Of a DNA stretch of 64,000 bases, positions 20,747 to 32,200 are shown piece by piece. This DNA is from Kappaphycus alvarezii (taxonomy: Eukaryota; Rhodophyta; Florideophyceae; Gigartinales; Solieriaceae). Under the pieces are notes generated by a model, which did not search any database, was not told the DNA's origin, and saw nothing but the letters and a program-made list of their open reading frames with translations. The DNA lies in contig NADL03000752.1 of the NCBI GenBank assembly GCA_002205965.3, positions 186,001 through 250,000 of the forward strand. Direction: 5' to 3'. Position 1 is the first letter of the stretch, and the number at the start of each line of letters is the position of its first letter. Both the position numbers and the translations under genes were made by a program.

Positions 20747-21175
20747 TCAAACAAACATGTGCCCGTCGCGCCTAGTGATGGGTAAATGCCACCCAAAACG
20801 GCGGCTGTCGAGGATACTGAGGACATTGTTGGCAATAAGCTTTTCGCGGTCGAGTGTATCGATGCCGAGCAACAGTGGAACATCTGCGTCGACTACATCA
20901 GCGTTTATAGCTAGGGATGAGCCGTCCGTTGTGGGCATACGAATCTCAATAGTTCCGAGGCTACAATAAGCGCCATACACGAAGTGAAAGGCGAAGTCAG
21001 ATTTTTTGAGATTGTAAAGAACACCGGCCTGTCGGCAATAAGCCCGCGCTTGATAACACCCAGTAACAGTCTTTTGTGCTCCTATGTCACAGCAGGAACC
21101 GAGAAAACGTCGCTTCGACGTGTTACCAGTTGTGTGGAAGGATTGGACTCGGATTTGTTGGATTTTGACGATCAT
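20747..21175 (-). pseudogene. Copia pol: aspartic protease
   Basis: The minus-strand frame contains CCDIGAQKTVTG, a retropepsin active-site motif (D-x-G-A; here Asp-Ile-Gly-Ala), and further on VPLLLGIDTLDREKLI, the second conserved strand of retropepsins. It would cleave the Gag-Pol polyprotein. The segment between Gag and here (21177-21645) is broken into short frames, so it is not connected to gag as written. Confidence 0.8.
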
Positions 21176-21645
21176 TCAACCCAAAAGCCATGGGTGACTT
21201 TTGCGACGGTGATGGCGGCGATTTCCAGTATTGAGATCCGGTAACGCCAGAGGTGGCGACGTGGAGAGGGCTTCGTTTTGCCTGATGAACGAGATCTGGC
21301 GGCAACTTAGATCTCGACTGGAAAATGCCCATCACCCGAGTGAGAGGTTTCGATGAGGTCGACAGCTCCCGAGCCATCGCCAGCTAAGAAGACAGCTTGG
21401 ATGCCGGGATGAAAATCGGACCAGTTCTCCATGCTATAACCGTCCACGTTCGTAATAAGCCCGGAGTTAGGAGTGCTGTGGCGAAGCACATCCCCACTTA
21501 AAAATCCTCGTCATTGAAGCCGTCGGATGGTAGGGCATCAGAAATGCCATACACGGATGAGTTGCTCGCAAGCTTAGTGACTGCGTTAAAATGGGCGTGC
21601 TGTGTGTCATCCTCCTGCGAGTCAGATAGGTTATCAACATCGGAA

Positions 21646-23340
21646 TCAGCAGAAGAGGGAATGGTAGTCACTGCCTGCGTCTTCCACCAGATGCTCAAAG
21701 TGCCCAAATAACTCCTCTGCCAAAAAATTGATATGGGCGGCGTGCTCCATGAGCAATTCTTTCAAAATTTTGAGTGCCGCCTTGGAATCTTTGCCCTTTA
21801 TGAGTGCCTTCATACGGCCCTTGAGGATGCGGACTTCGTCACGGGGACGAGGACATTTGTCCGCGATATGCGAGGCATCACCACAATTGTAGCATCGACG
21901 GTCAGATCGGACGTTCACCCGCGGAAGTCTTCGCGCTCGAGGGTCCCAACACAACTTGGCCTGGCCGGCGAACCAGATCTTCCCGGCAGAGGAGACCCGG
22001 GATTTAGGGTGGCGATGGCTGTGTTGGTGAGATATCTCGCCCCGCGAGAATGAGCCAGTCGATTCCCGACGAGAGAATATACCGGGTTGAGAGGAACTTC
22101 CGGCCTGGTTACGAAGATCTCTAGCGATTCTGTAGTCTTGCTGGGAGTTCGTGAGGGCGTGGAGGAAATCTTTGTAAGACTTTTTTTGGTCATACGAGAG
22201 GTTGTTAATAACAGGCGCGGCCCATTTGAACTTCTGAACTGCCCAATGAAGGGCTTTGCACTTGTCTTTGTCTCCATTTTCACCAGTCGGGGCCTGTGGA
22301 ACAAATATTTCGATTAGACGGGCCAATTGCTGTAGGGCTGCCCCTTCGTCGTTATCCGAATCTATGAAAGCATCAAGCTGCAAGTCCATGATCTGTTCGG
22401 CGATTGCTTGCCTGCGGGCATAGCTGTTATAGCGTGAGTTGAGGATAGATAGGATAGATACAAGGTCACCCCAGTTTCTGATGCCATCTAGCTCTTCATA
22501 GTAGAAGTGTTCCGCGTCTTCCTTGAACATATGATGAATAAAATCGACTTTCTGAGACGAGTTTAGTCGAAGTTCACGACAATAACGTTGGTACCTAGCG
22601 AGAGCTAATGACCAGTTTTCGCTAGTCGAGCCTCCGAATTTCTGCTTATCTCCTTTATAGCGTGCTTGCATCTTTGAGCTTAGATTGAGATAGTCATCCG
22701 CATTCCCTTTGGAAACAGGAAAAGAAATTAGAGTCTCGTGGTGTGCGTGAGGAATATGGCGAGTGGCGACAGTATCTACGGGTCCCGGTTGACGTGGTTG
22801 TGCTTGCACGGGGTGCGACAGATGCGATGCAGCTTGGTTAATAGGCACTGTATCCGATGGAAGGGTAGCCGACGGTAAAGTGTCAACTGAGTCGACTTGT
22901 AAGTTAGCGCCTGATACTGGGACCATTTCAGACAATAAATTCAGGAAAGTACCACGCCCCTGTGCGGCAGCCCGTACATCGAGCATCCGTAAGTACCCCT
23001 GACGCCTCTCATCGCAGTGTTCGTTCTCTGGCCAAATAGCAAACAAAACCCTTTCGAAAACATTTGTATGACCGTCAACAGCACTTACTACCGATACCGA
23101 ATTCTCCTCAGGGAACTTTTTCACGTGCTTATATATTTCATAGCTAAAAAGGATATTAGCAGCCGAAAAAACGGGGATAGTGAAGTCAGATCTTATCTTA
23201 GCAAGAAGATCGTCACTCGAGAGTTCGTGAAACTTTTGACTATATGAACGAAAATTTTCAATAAACCGCACTTGATCGGGGCGTGTTAACTGCATGTTGG
23301 ACCACATGTCACCAGTGCTGGGAACTGAAGGCCTTGCCAT
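21646..23340 (-). CDS. Copia Gag
   Basis: A 564-residue intact open frame starting MARPSVPSTGDMWSNM. Residues 200-400 form the helical capsid-like region typical of copia Gag. A CCHC zinc knuckle, CYNCGDASHIADKC, lies at about 483-496 in a basic region. After it the chain has a helical tail and ends inside the start of an acidic Asp/Ser-rich frame (21498-21707) that probably continues into pol by a frame change. Gag packages element RNA in virus-like particles. It is the only intact frame of this element. Confidence 0.9.
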   Translation of the reverse strand: MARPSVPSTGDMWSNMQLTRPDQVRFIENFRSYSQKFHELSSDDLLAKIRSDFTIPVFSAANILFSYEIYKHVKKFPEENSVSVVSAVDGHTNVFERVLFAIWPENEHCDERRQGYLRMLDVRAAAQGRGTFLNLLSEMVPVSGANLQVDSVDTLPSATLPSDTVPINQAASHLSHPVQAQPRQPGPVDTVATRHIPHAHHETLISFPVSKGNADDYLNLSSKMQARYKGDKQKFGGSTSENWSLALARYQRYCRELRLNSSQKVDFIHHMFKEDAEHFYYEELDGIRNWGDLVSILSILNSRYNSYARRQAIAEQIMDLQLDAFIDSDNDEGAALQQLARLIEIFVPQAPTGENGDKDKCKALHWAVQKFKWAAPVINNLSYDQKKSYKDFLHALTNSQQDYRIARDLRNQAGSSSQPGIFSRRESTGSFSRGEISHQHSHRHPKSRVSSAGKIWFAGQAKLCWDPRARRLPRVNVRSDRRCYNCGDASHIADKCPRPRDEVRILKGRMKALIKGKDSKAALKILKELLMEHAAHINFLAEELFGHFEHLVEDAGSDYHSLFC

Positions 23341-23688
23341 GGTGCTGGGATACTGGATGTTTCGGGTGGATATACTGTGATGATGCTGTGAATGATAGGC
23401 CCTGCTGAGTTCGTCTTGCTTGACTTTTCTTACATGCGTTCTGTTGCATGTTCAACGAGGCGATCGACGTTTAAATATCGTTCTGCGTCCAAATATGAAT
23501 GGTTTCTTCATCAATTGACAGCAACTGCTGTTTAGTTAGACACTACATGTTGAAATTAGAGTCATCACGATATTGGTCGCGTTTTTTTTTGATTTCTTTG
23601 TTCTCGGCGACAGCTTGAGGGTGCGACCCTTCACTTGGTCATAACCCAATTGAGACGGGTTGTTCCCGTGCTTAACGTTACTCATGAG

Positions 23689-23974
23689 TGTCGCTACAGC
23701 ACGTAGACTTGTGTCCTCACTCCAGGCCCAAGCCCTGGAGCTGGTCTTTACCACGGACATGTTGAGAGATAGTACACAACAGATTAGGTCGGTCCTTTAC
23801 AAATGGCGTAGATCTCTACCCATGAACGGCATGGTCTAGGATATCGTAGCTCTATATAGATATCGCTGCGCACAAGACTTACAGTGTATGTAGCCATTGT
23901 GACCTTTCCTGCAATACTGAACTAGAGTGCGATTCAATTGAATACTGTACGTCATCGGATCTTGATCCGCTACA
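23689..23974 (-). repeat. Copia 5' LTR
   Basis: 286 bp, partner of 17810-18095. TATATA at 23853-23858 is the likely core promoter for the element transcript. I do not recognise a canonical tRNA primer-binding site in the sequence that follows the LTR on the element strand (starts CTCATGAGTAACG). Confidence 0.95.
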
Positions 23975-26900
23975 CTGGCATCTTTTGAAAACAAATGCCT
24001 TCAGTACAGAAATGAGGTGCTTCTTCTATACTTGAAGGACGAATGCCAACTGAATTCAATTTTATATTGGAGCGGTGTACGAACTGCACAAGCGAGAAAA
24101 TATTTTAACAAGTATCGATAAGATTCAAATGTATTTTTGGCCGTGAAATGCTTCAAAGGTACTTATGTAGAAAAATTATCCAATGAAAAGCGCGATATAA
24201 AGATATTTTTGTGAACGCTAAATCAAAAAGAATTAAAATGACGCCGATAAATACCAATAATATGCCAATTGAACTTAGATTTACAGATGAGTCACAATTG
24301 AATTCGAAAAAACTTTCTCGTGAATTAAAACTACTGATTTACACTGACGATGGGGTGTGAAAAAGCTTGATTTTAAATTATGTACTCCAGGATAAGGTTT
24401 GAACGATCCGAGATCATTTAAAATAGATCAAGAATACTAAGATACATACGGAAGAGGTAGAAACCAACGAAAAGATTCTAACCAAAAGGGAGGAAATATT
24501 TAAGAAAATGACTATAGACCAGTATGGTGAAGAATGCGAAAGGTATAGCAACAAGAAAATGACCTCCGTTAAAATTTAAAATCTAATTCTTCGATTTTTT
24601 TGAGTTTTTTCTCCGGTTGACTTGTTTTTCGTGATGTTCGACGAAAGTTAGTCCTCTGTGCAGCATATTACTGATTTTAGGCCATTTTACGGGTTGAACT
24701 CTACTAAAATCTAAAAAGAAGTTCCAAAGGACTAATATTGCTTATTTTTCCACGAGGATAGCATGTTTCTCAAGTTTCGTGCAGAAAAGAGGAGGAAGTC
24801 ATGAATTTATAGACTATTTTTCAGTTTTTTCAGTGCTGAGTCCCTTAATTTACTTGTGATCTACCCCAAGATTTACAACAGTTATGGATGAAGAATTAAA
24901 AGTGTATCCAAGTAACTAAGGTTAGAATATTTTGACCCACAAAGATATATATCCTTTGAATAGCGATTATAGCGAAGCAGATCATGCGGTTCTGTTTAGT
25001 TTATGTATTTAGACGTTATACCAGTTTAGATCCTAACTGGTGATAAGCACACAGTTTGAAAGCAATTTTCGCTGCTTTTGTCAACCGCTGGGGAGCGCCC
25101 TTTTGTTTACATATTATTAACAATCGAAAAGTTACGGGAGGGTGTAACAGAATTATGAAACCATCTCCCAACTGCTGCGAAACTATATCGACGAGAAGTA
25201 ATGGATGTGAACACCTCTTTGGAGCTTCTTGCCTGTGCCTTCAGGACAGGTGTCAACGAAGCCACTTTTACCGCTGCGTTTTAACCAGCGATTTAGATGG
25301 TATCGATATACCACTCCTTTAACCGTCGATATGGAAAATGAGCCCTCCGTCTGTATAGCCTCGCTCATCCGAATGATGTATTCTAATGTAAAAATAGTGG
25401 AAATAGTTTACTCTATTTTAAAATATTGCTTTTGAGAGGATTTTAGAAAACTTATTTGTCATATAAGAAACATGTTTAACCCGCTTAGCCACTCAAAATG
25501 TAAATGTAGATAAGTTTGTACGACAGGTCATACGTGTGAAAGTAGGAAATGAGGTTTATCCAGACTTCATAGGTATTAAGTAGAGATACAGGTTGGTGAA
25601 GGATTTTCAAGGAATAAGAGATTAAATGGAAAAAAATACTCAAAAAGCATGTACCTTAAAATCTTAAATTCCTATTGCCAGTTTACATTTCGAAGAACAT
25701 GGAACTTTACATGAACTTAGCAAGTACATATATTGTTGAAGACGCATCGTTTAATTATAATAGAACTGGAAGCTTTTATATCTCCATATAAATATGTTCC
25801 AACCACTTCATCATATTCCTGGATTTATGTTGCTCCACAAATGAATGGATAAAATAGTTGATAGAAGAGTACAAATTTGTTTTCACAGGATATTTGAATG
25901 ATAAAAATTGCTCCATTTCAAGCATTTTACAGTTAATGACACTTGAGAGTCCGATTTTGAGATTACTCAATATTGAATTGGTCATTATTGGCACTCAAAC
26001 GCATGAAAATATTCTTATAAAATATAAAATTGTACATTTTGAGATCTGCCTTGCTCTTTAGTATCTATGCCCACGAGAAAATTTCTTATCAAGTGAAATA
26101 AAGTATATAGATTCTTCCGTCCCAAGGATCAGGATGGTAAAAAATCACATATTTTCGGCTGGATTGATGATTTTAACTGTAACGAATAACTTGGCATTTA
26201 TGGTAGTTGGAATAAGCGCTATTTTGAACTTAGAGAGGAAATATTGTGCAGAAACCACGCTCCGGTGATTTAATTTAAATTTCATCCATATCAGAGTGTT
26301 ACATATATCCCTTTTTTTGGACCTAAATATTCAATCGGATGTCTACCTCCAGCAGAGAAATTTTCAGATCCACCATTTGCCCTGAAATATGTTTTTCTAA
26401 CCCTAAGCATTAATATCTGAACTCAAAGGGTTACAACTTAGCCGGAGGCATTAGTGTAACTTGAATTTAGTATTCGGGAATATATTCTTGAGATATTTTT
26501 CTATGGTGTGAATTATCCGAACTCCGAACTCCGAATTACGAAAATGGAAAGTTATAAAGTAGTGCAGTCATATGACACAAAATTCCGGAGGAGTTGCTGC
26601 AACAGAAACGTTTGCAGGACGTAACAGGACATATCAACTTTCAATATGTTTGAGAAAGCTATTTTGGTTATCAAAACCTCTCGACACACTAAGATTTTGG
26701 ACCGGAGTAAAACATTACGCTACTTAGTTAGAATTAATACTGGTCGCTTCGAATTCATAAACGGCCAAATAACGTCTCTATTTGCAGCTATCAATTATTT
26801 TACATCCGCAATTTCGTCAAAATACCCATTCTTGAACATATATCACATCGCTTCCCGCCTCAAGGCTTCCATTTAAGAGTTACGAACTTTTAAACTTCAA

Positions 26901-28429
26901 TTTTTCGCCTCAAGACCTCCTTTAAGGAGTTATGCATTTGGTAAAATTCTACTTTTTGGGTTATTTACCCTCCTGCAAAAGCTTAGTTTCTTGCTAAACC
27001 GCTAAACAGATGATGTTGAACATTCCTTCGACCCTTTCTACACACGAAGAAAATGATAAATAGACATATTCCGAGCGGTCATTCTGGGCTGCGGTACGGG
27101 AATTCGGCCTGTTCAAATATGATTATGCTATGAGAAATTTCTTTAGTTGACTTCCTGCATTTCAATTTTGATACATTTGATTTACAGCATCCTTAAGAAT
27201 TTATTTGCCATCTCAAGACTTTTTAATAGTTTCATTTATCTTTAGAAACCACATCGTGCGAATTTTGAAATCATCATCGCAGATTTTATAAGCGATAGAT
27301 CTCTGAATTTGTCACAAATTCATCGGAAAGAAATCTTCCTTTGGAAGAAGTGCGACCTTCGTGAAAAAAGACTCACAAAACTTCGCCCCTGGACAAAGTA
27401 TAAAAAGCATTATTAGAGGAAGTTTTTTGCCAATAATATATCACAACGAAATATAATAACTTAACTCTGAATAGTTTAGATTGGCCTTTCTTATTGGAGA
27501 TAGAAATAATTTGATGGGACATCGCCAGGCCAGTGTCATCTGAGACCGCCTGGTATCCTCGCTCCAAACGTATTAATACCTTCCTGATATTTTATGCGAA
27601 CTAAACAAGAAATAATTCAAGAACAATCTCATCACAGCAAGAGCAGACTGCCTGAACACCTGAACCTACTTTCTCCCGTGCCTAGTTTTCATTCAAGTCG
27701 TCATTGGAAAGGAATACTATTTCATCCGAGTAATACTCTGATTACAGAAGGATTATTTGGACTCATCTACATGCTAACAATTATCAAATTTTTCTTATTT
27801 TAAAAATCAAACTAGTCAAAAAATACGCAAAGAATACTCATACTGTATTACAATTAAAAATGCCGAATAGAAACTTGATCAGTTTCCCCGAATGCTATTT
27901 TCTATTTTCTTTAGTTAACTACTGTTCTAGCGTCCAATCATTACACTACATTTCAACTTTTTAATGCAGATATTATATTCGCGATCTGGAAGTCAGAAGT
28001 ATAAATTAAGTTTCAAAAGTAGTCTAGAAAGAGCGGATGTGTCGTTGAAAGGACAGCGGAGGTACACAAGGAGAGAACGAAAAGGTCGTAATGGAGCTTG
28101 AAGCGAGCACACAGAACTTCGCAAGTTCCGTCGTCTGCTCACTAGAGTTGTAACTGAACAATGCACAAAATTTTAAAATGCCACCTCTTTGGACGTTTCT
28201 AAAAACAAAGAGATAATATAAATGACATGTATTAAGCAAATATCAACAAAATATGATTTATACCACAAATGCTTGTGAATAAATCTGTTACAAAGATTTA
28301 TTTCGAGGTAATCTATGTCCAAAGTCTTATCTAGTGCGTTGATACCTAACGGCTTCAATATTAAACATGCTGAGCGCCTATTAACCAACAGCAATAATTG
28401 AAAAGAGTGAAGCTAGGGCAGCTACTAGA
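23975..28429. other. AT-rich, no gene recognised
   Basis: Frames at 25056-25322 (+), 25183-25368 (-), 25776-25994 (-) and 26646-26876 (+) are short and without known domains. Sequence around 24000-24570 has coding-like Lys/Glu-rich stretches on the plus strand but many stops; possibly a very old gene or transposon. Confidence 0.4.
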
Positions 28430-29203
28430 ATTACTCATCATTCAAAACAGCCCGAACTTCATCCTGTATCTTGCTATTACCCCCAAGATCGAAAATGTAT
28501 TCATACTGAAATTGATGGCCTTCAAGGCTAGGTAAGTTACCTAGTGACCGACGGAAACTTCCTATTAGAACACATCAATATCTACAGTCTTTTTACTAAA
28601 GAGCACTGCTAAATACTTCTTATGTTTGTGTATCTGGAACAAAACGGATATAACAGAACATAAACCAATTTCTGCATCTCATTCAAACATCAATGACCCC
28701 ATTGCATCTAAATATTTGTGTGTAGCAATGTTCCAAAGGCTTCTACCTAAGCACCACTAATGAAGGCGCATTAGTGGAATCATACGGAAAGGTCTCAAAT
28801 TGTTTGGAATTTTCTCCAAATAAACCGCACTCGAAATATAACCAAAAATAGAATTATTAATACTGCGTTGATATCAGATATGGAAATTTTCATCCTCAGT
28901 CAATCAGGTATGCACTAATCAAGTCAACAAAAATCCTCGGACCAATATCACTTCAACTGCTCCTCCTATTGGATGTCTGCGCCACTTCGCGTATTCAAGG
29001 AGACAAGTTACATTTACAGTGGTAATGGGCTTCTTGGCTAATTTCATCTTGCGATATACCTCAAACTTCTCAAGTGAACTTCGGAGCACGGCAGCTGTAA
29101 TTCTTTCGCTGGAATTCAATATTAGCAAATCACACGTGAACAACATCCAAACATGGATCTTACGCAAAAAATCTGCTTTAATTGGGCCTTCAGCAGGACA
29201 CAA
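28430..29203 (-). pseudogene. Possible Tc1-like transposase fossil
   Basis: The frame 29203-28919 includes ITAAVLRSSLEKFEVY and KLAKKPITTVNVTCLLEYAK, which resembles the Tc1 N-terminal region (second helix-turn-helix, then the KPxLTxxNxxxRLxFA block). Continuing in frame past stops, EDENFHI resembles the first catalytic SDES-F motif and GSLMF the MVWG block, at roughly the expected spacing. No terminal inverted repeats were found. This is a weak, pattern-level match and not proof. Confidence 0.3.
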
Positions 29204-32200
29204 CGGAAACTACAGAAAATGGAGGCCGTTTTTTCGAGAAGTGGTTTGTTGCGTATGCGTCCAAAAGAATACCCCTATTAGCAGACTATAGGCCCTAATA
29301 GAATAGTTGGAATAACAAATACAACTCCATAATTCCATATCAGTCGGAAATTTCCCCCAAAATTCTAGCCCAACCACCCTTGTAGGCCTCACAAAAACCG
29401 ATATAAAATATATTAACAAATATAAATCTCCATAATATGATGAAAATCAATCAAATTAAAATTTAAAGACCTAGTTTCTGCTTCGACACCTTGAAAAAAT
29501 TATGTGGATACCATTGAACATATCTCTCAAGGAAATTCCACTCAAAGTCATTGTCAAAGATAATTTCACGAGATTTATTATCCAGAAGTTTCTACCCAAA
29601 ATAATACAGGACCTTCCACTAAAGGGAAACACTAAATAAAGAGGGGATTATAAACATTAAAGGAATTGCAGCCAAATCTGAAGTACTTTATGTTAATTTA
29701 GAACTGCAAGAACAGTGTTCTAGGTCTGATTTAGTGCTCGTGAGGTTCTTTGAAGGGCTAAAAATACAGCTAAAGTAGAAAAATGGTTTAACGGAGTTTT
29801 TTCTGAAAAAAAATTCAATTTAAAGGAATAATAGCATAAATGAATCTATCTCACAACAAAAGTACTCATATCTAGTAAAGATTTTGGTCTAGCCTGGGCT
29901 GTATATTACGAATCGTACTTTCTCCGATTCGAAAATTACCACACAGCGCTGCGCAATAACTGTTATTTGACGTACAATTATTTGATAATCATAAGAAAAC
30001 TTCGGAAATGTACAATTAATCAAACTACTTGCAAGCAATCGCTACTATTTAAATTCATGGTTTCTGCGAGAATATTTTTGATTGGAACGATCTAGGCTTT
30101 AACTCACCGCACTCGGAGTCTTCCAGAAGCGTGGTGCACAGGTCACTTATTATTGTCAGAAGAACCTTGTTTTCAATCATTTAAGACCCAAAAAATTTCC
30201 AGCTAGTTTTTGGACTGCGTGAGTTTAGCTTGCTCATTTGTATACATGTATTCCAAGATGCCGCGCGACTCTAGTACGATTACTTTAAGCCCATAGTGTG
30301 GATAAAATTAAAAATTGAAATTTATGGACTATAATGACACGAATAAGTGTCAGGACCGAAGTAGTTTTACTAATTTTGTATTCTCTCTGTTCGACCAGTA
30401 AAACGTCCAGCTAAAAACATGCCTCTCTTCAAATCATAATTACGACTGCACAATTCAAATATAAATTACAGTATGTTCCAACATTGCAGTAGAATTGTGA
30501 GACTTTGCTTTCAGCTGTAATAGTGCTGTCATCAAAAAATAACATCAATGATAAGTTTGTTTTGAAATTTTATTATCTGCCGTCATCTTTTTCTCTGTAA
30601 GAAACGGCCAATAGAAAAGAGTAAGTCAAATTGAGCACGAAAATATATTCGATCACGACCTTTCCTACTGGACAAAGCAATGATTTTGACAAGCGGCCAG
30701 TGTAACCGAACTGGAGACTACACTACTCTTATATAAATGAGAGCCCGTTACTCCTGAGTTCTCCCTGGAGGGCTTTCTACTCGCAATATTTCAGTAAAGA
30801 ATTCAATTAGCTCGAAAAGTCAATAAATTACAGAAAAATTCTCTCATTTCTCATACTTATCCATCATAACATTTCTTACGCCATTATATTGCTCTATTCC
30901 TTTTTCTGGTCATATTTGGGCGTTGTGTTGGCAAAAATATTATTGAGGTGGTAGAAAGTACGGAGTGTGCTAACCATGGGCGTTCGAAGGGCCAACAACC
31001 AGGGAACTGTTTGAGAATGATTATATGTAACAAGGAAGATGACTGACGTCTTATTTGTATCTCAAGAGTTATGAGTAGACCAGATAACAGGCCATGTGAG
31101 AGTAGACCAACAGTAAGGCGTGTCGTTGCAAAAGAATTGATCTAGCTCTCGAGAAAAGATCCATAAATCTATTCACAACAGCTCATGTGAGCCCTGAGAC
31201 AACGGAAAAAGCCTCCTGATGCCATCTTTCCAGAATGGAGATTGAAATGTTCAGGATCCTGGCCCTAATAGTTGATACAAAAAAGGAGCCATGGGACTTT
31301 CGGTACTTGACTGATATGGAGACGTTAAGAATATTGAGAGGAGGTAAAGGGTTGACGAATGTGACTTTAGAGTAATCCGAACCACCTGTCGCTAGTACTT
31401 CCACATGACATTGTATGTCGAACCATTTCATGTGGAATGTTTGAGGTCGAGGATTTATGACGGGAAGGGGTAAAATTTGCTTATATTACTCTTCGGGAAA
31501 TATTAGACTTACAGGATTCCTTGTTGCACTGGAGGGGTCAGTTCCTAAGAGGACAACTTGGTTTTCATGCCGAACGATGCGCTCTCTTCTGTACAGAAAT
31601 TGCATATGATGATGTTCGTGAATTTATAAAGTTCTGGAGTATGATTTTCTTGGCGCTGACTCCCTGGTTCCAATATCGACACCATATTGAGGTTGCAGTG
31701 CGACTTTCGAGGCATAGTTTCCTTTTTTACAGGTTAAAAATATTTCAAAGCTCCGAAAACTACATTTCTTCGCTATGATCTTTTCTTTCCACTACTGTGA
31801 ACTCTGTGACCTACTCTATCTTTGATACCACTATTTTAAACGCCCTACCTCTCCTTCACAGGTTAATGTTGTTTACTAAATCGTTAAAAAGTTATCGAAG
31901 ATTATGGGAATGCTCCCAAAGATTTTTAGCGGAACTGAAAATGACCGTTATTGCTGTAGGTAATCATATTTTTGGGGCCATTCTGGTTCAACCCTAAAAA
32001 TTGTGTTGTTTTGCTTCTGAGAAAGCATTAATTTTACACAACTGGTGGAATTGGTTTACAGCGAAAAGTTGGAGAAAATAACTGAACATTTCATACAGTC
32101 TGTTCCCATTCAACTTGAAAGTGCCCAAGAAGTCTGAAATTTTAGTCATGGTGTAGTTTAACTTACAGACAATCAGAATTCGTAATATTAAATTCACATA

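Larger units (their letters stand above)
17810..23974 (-). mobile_element. Ty1/copia retrotransposon, nearly identical LTRs
   Basis: Two 286-bp LTRs (17810-18095 and 23689-23974) flank gag and pol read on the minus strand. Domain order is Gag, protease, integrase, RT, RNase H, which defines Ty1/copia. The RT style (FKARHVLQGHRDK, IWSQDISQAYIQS, PLYGLPDSGD, TYVDDSL) is close to what I recall of the GalEa/PyRE1G1 clade known from red algae and some animals; that placement is from memory and needs a tree. Flanks are CTGGT and CTGGC, a 4-of-5 match to a 5-bp target duplication. It lies inside the AT-rich block. All of pol is interrupted by frameshifts. Confidence 0.93.
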
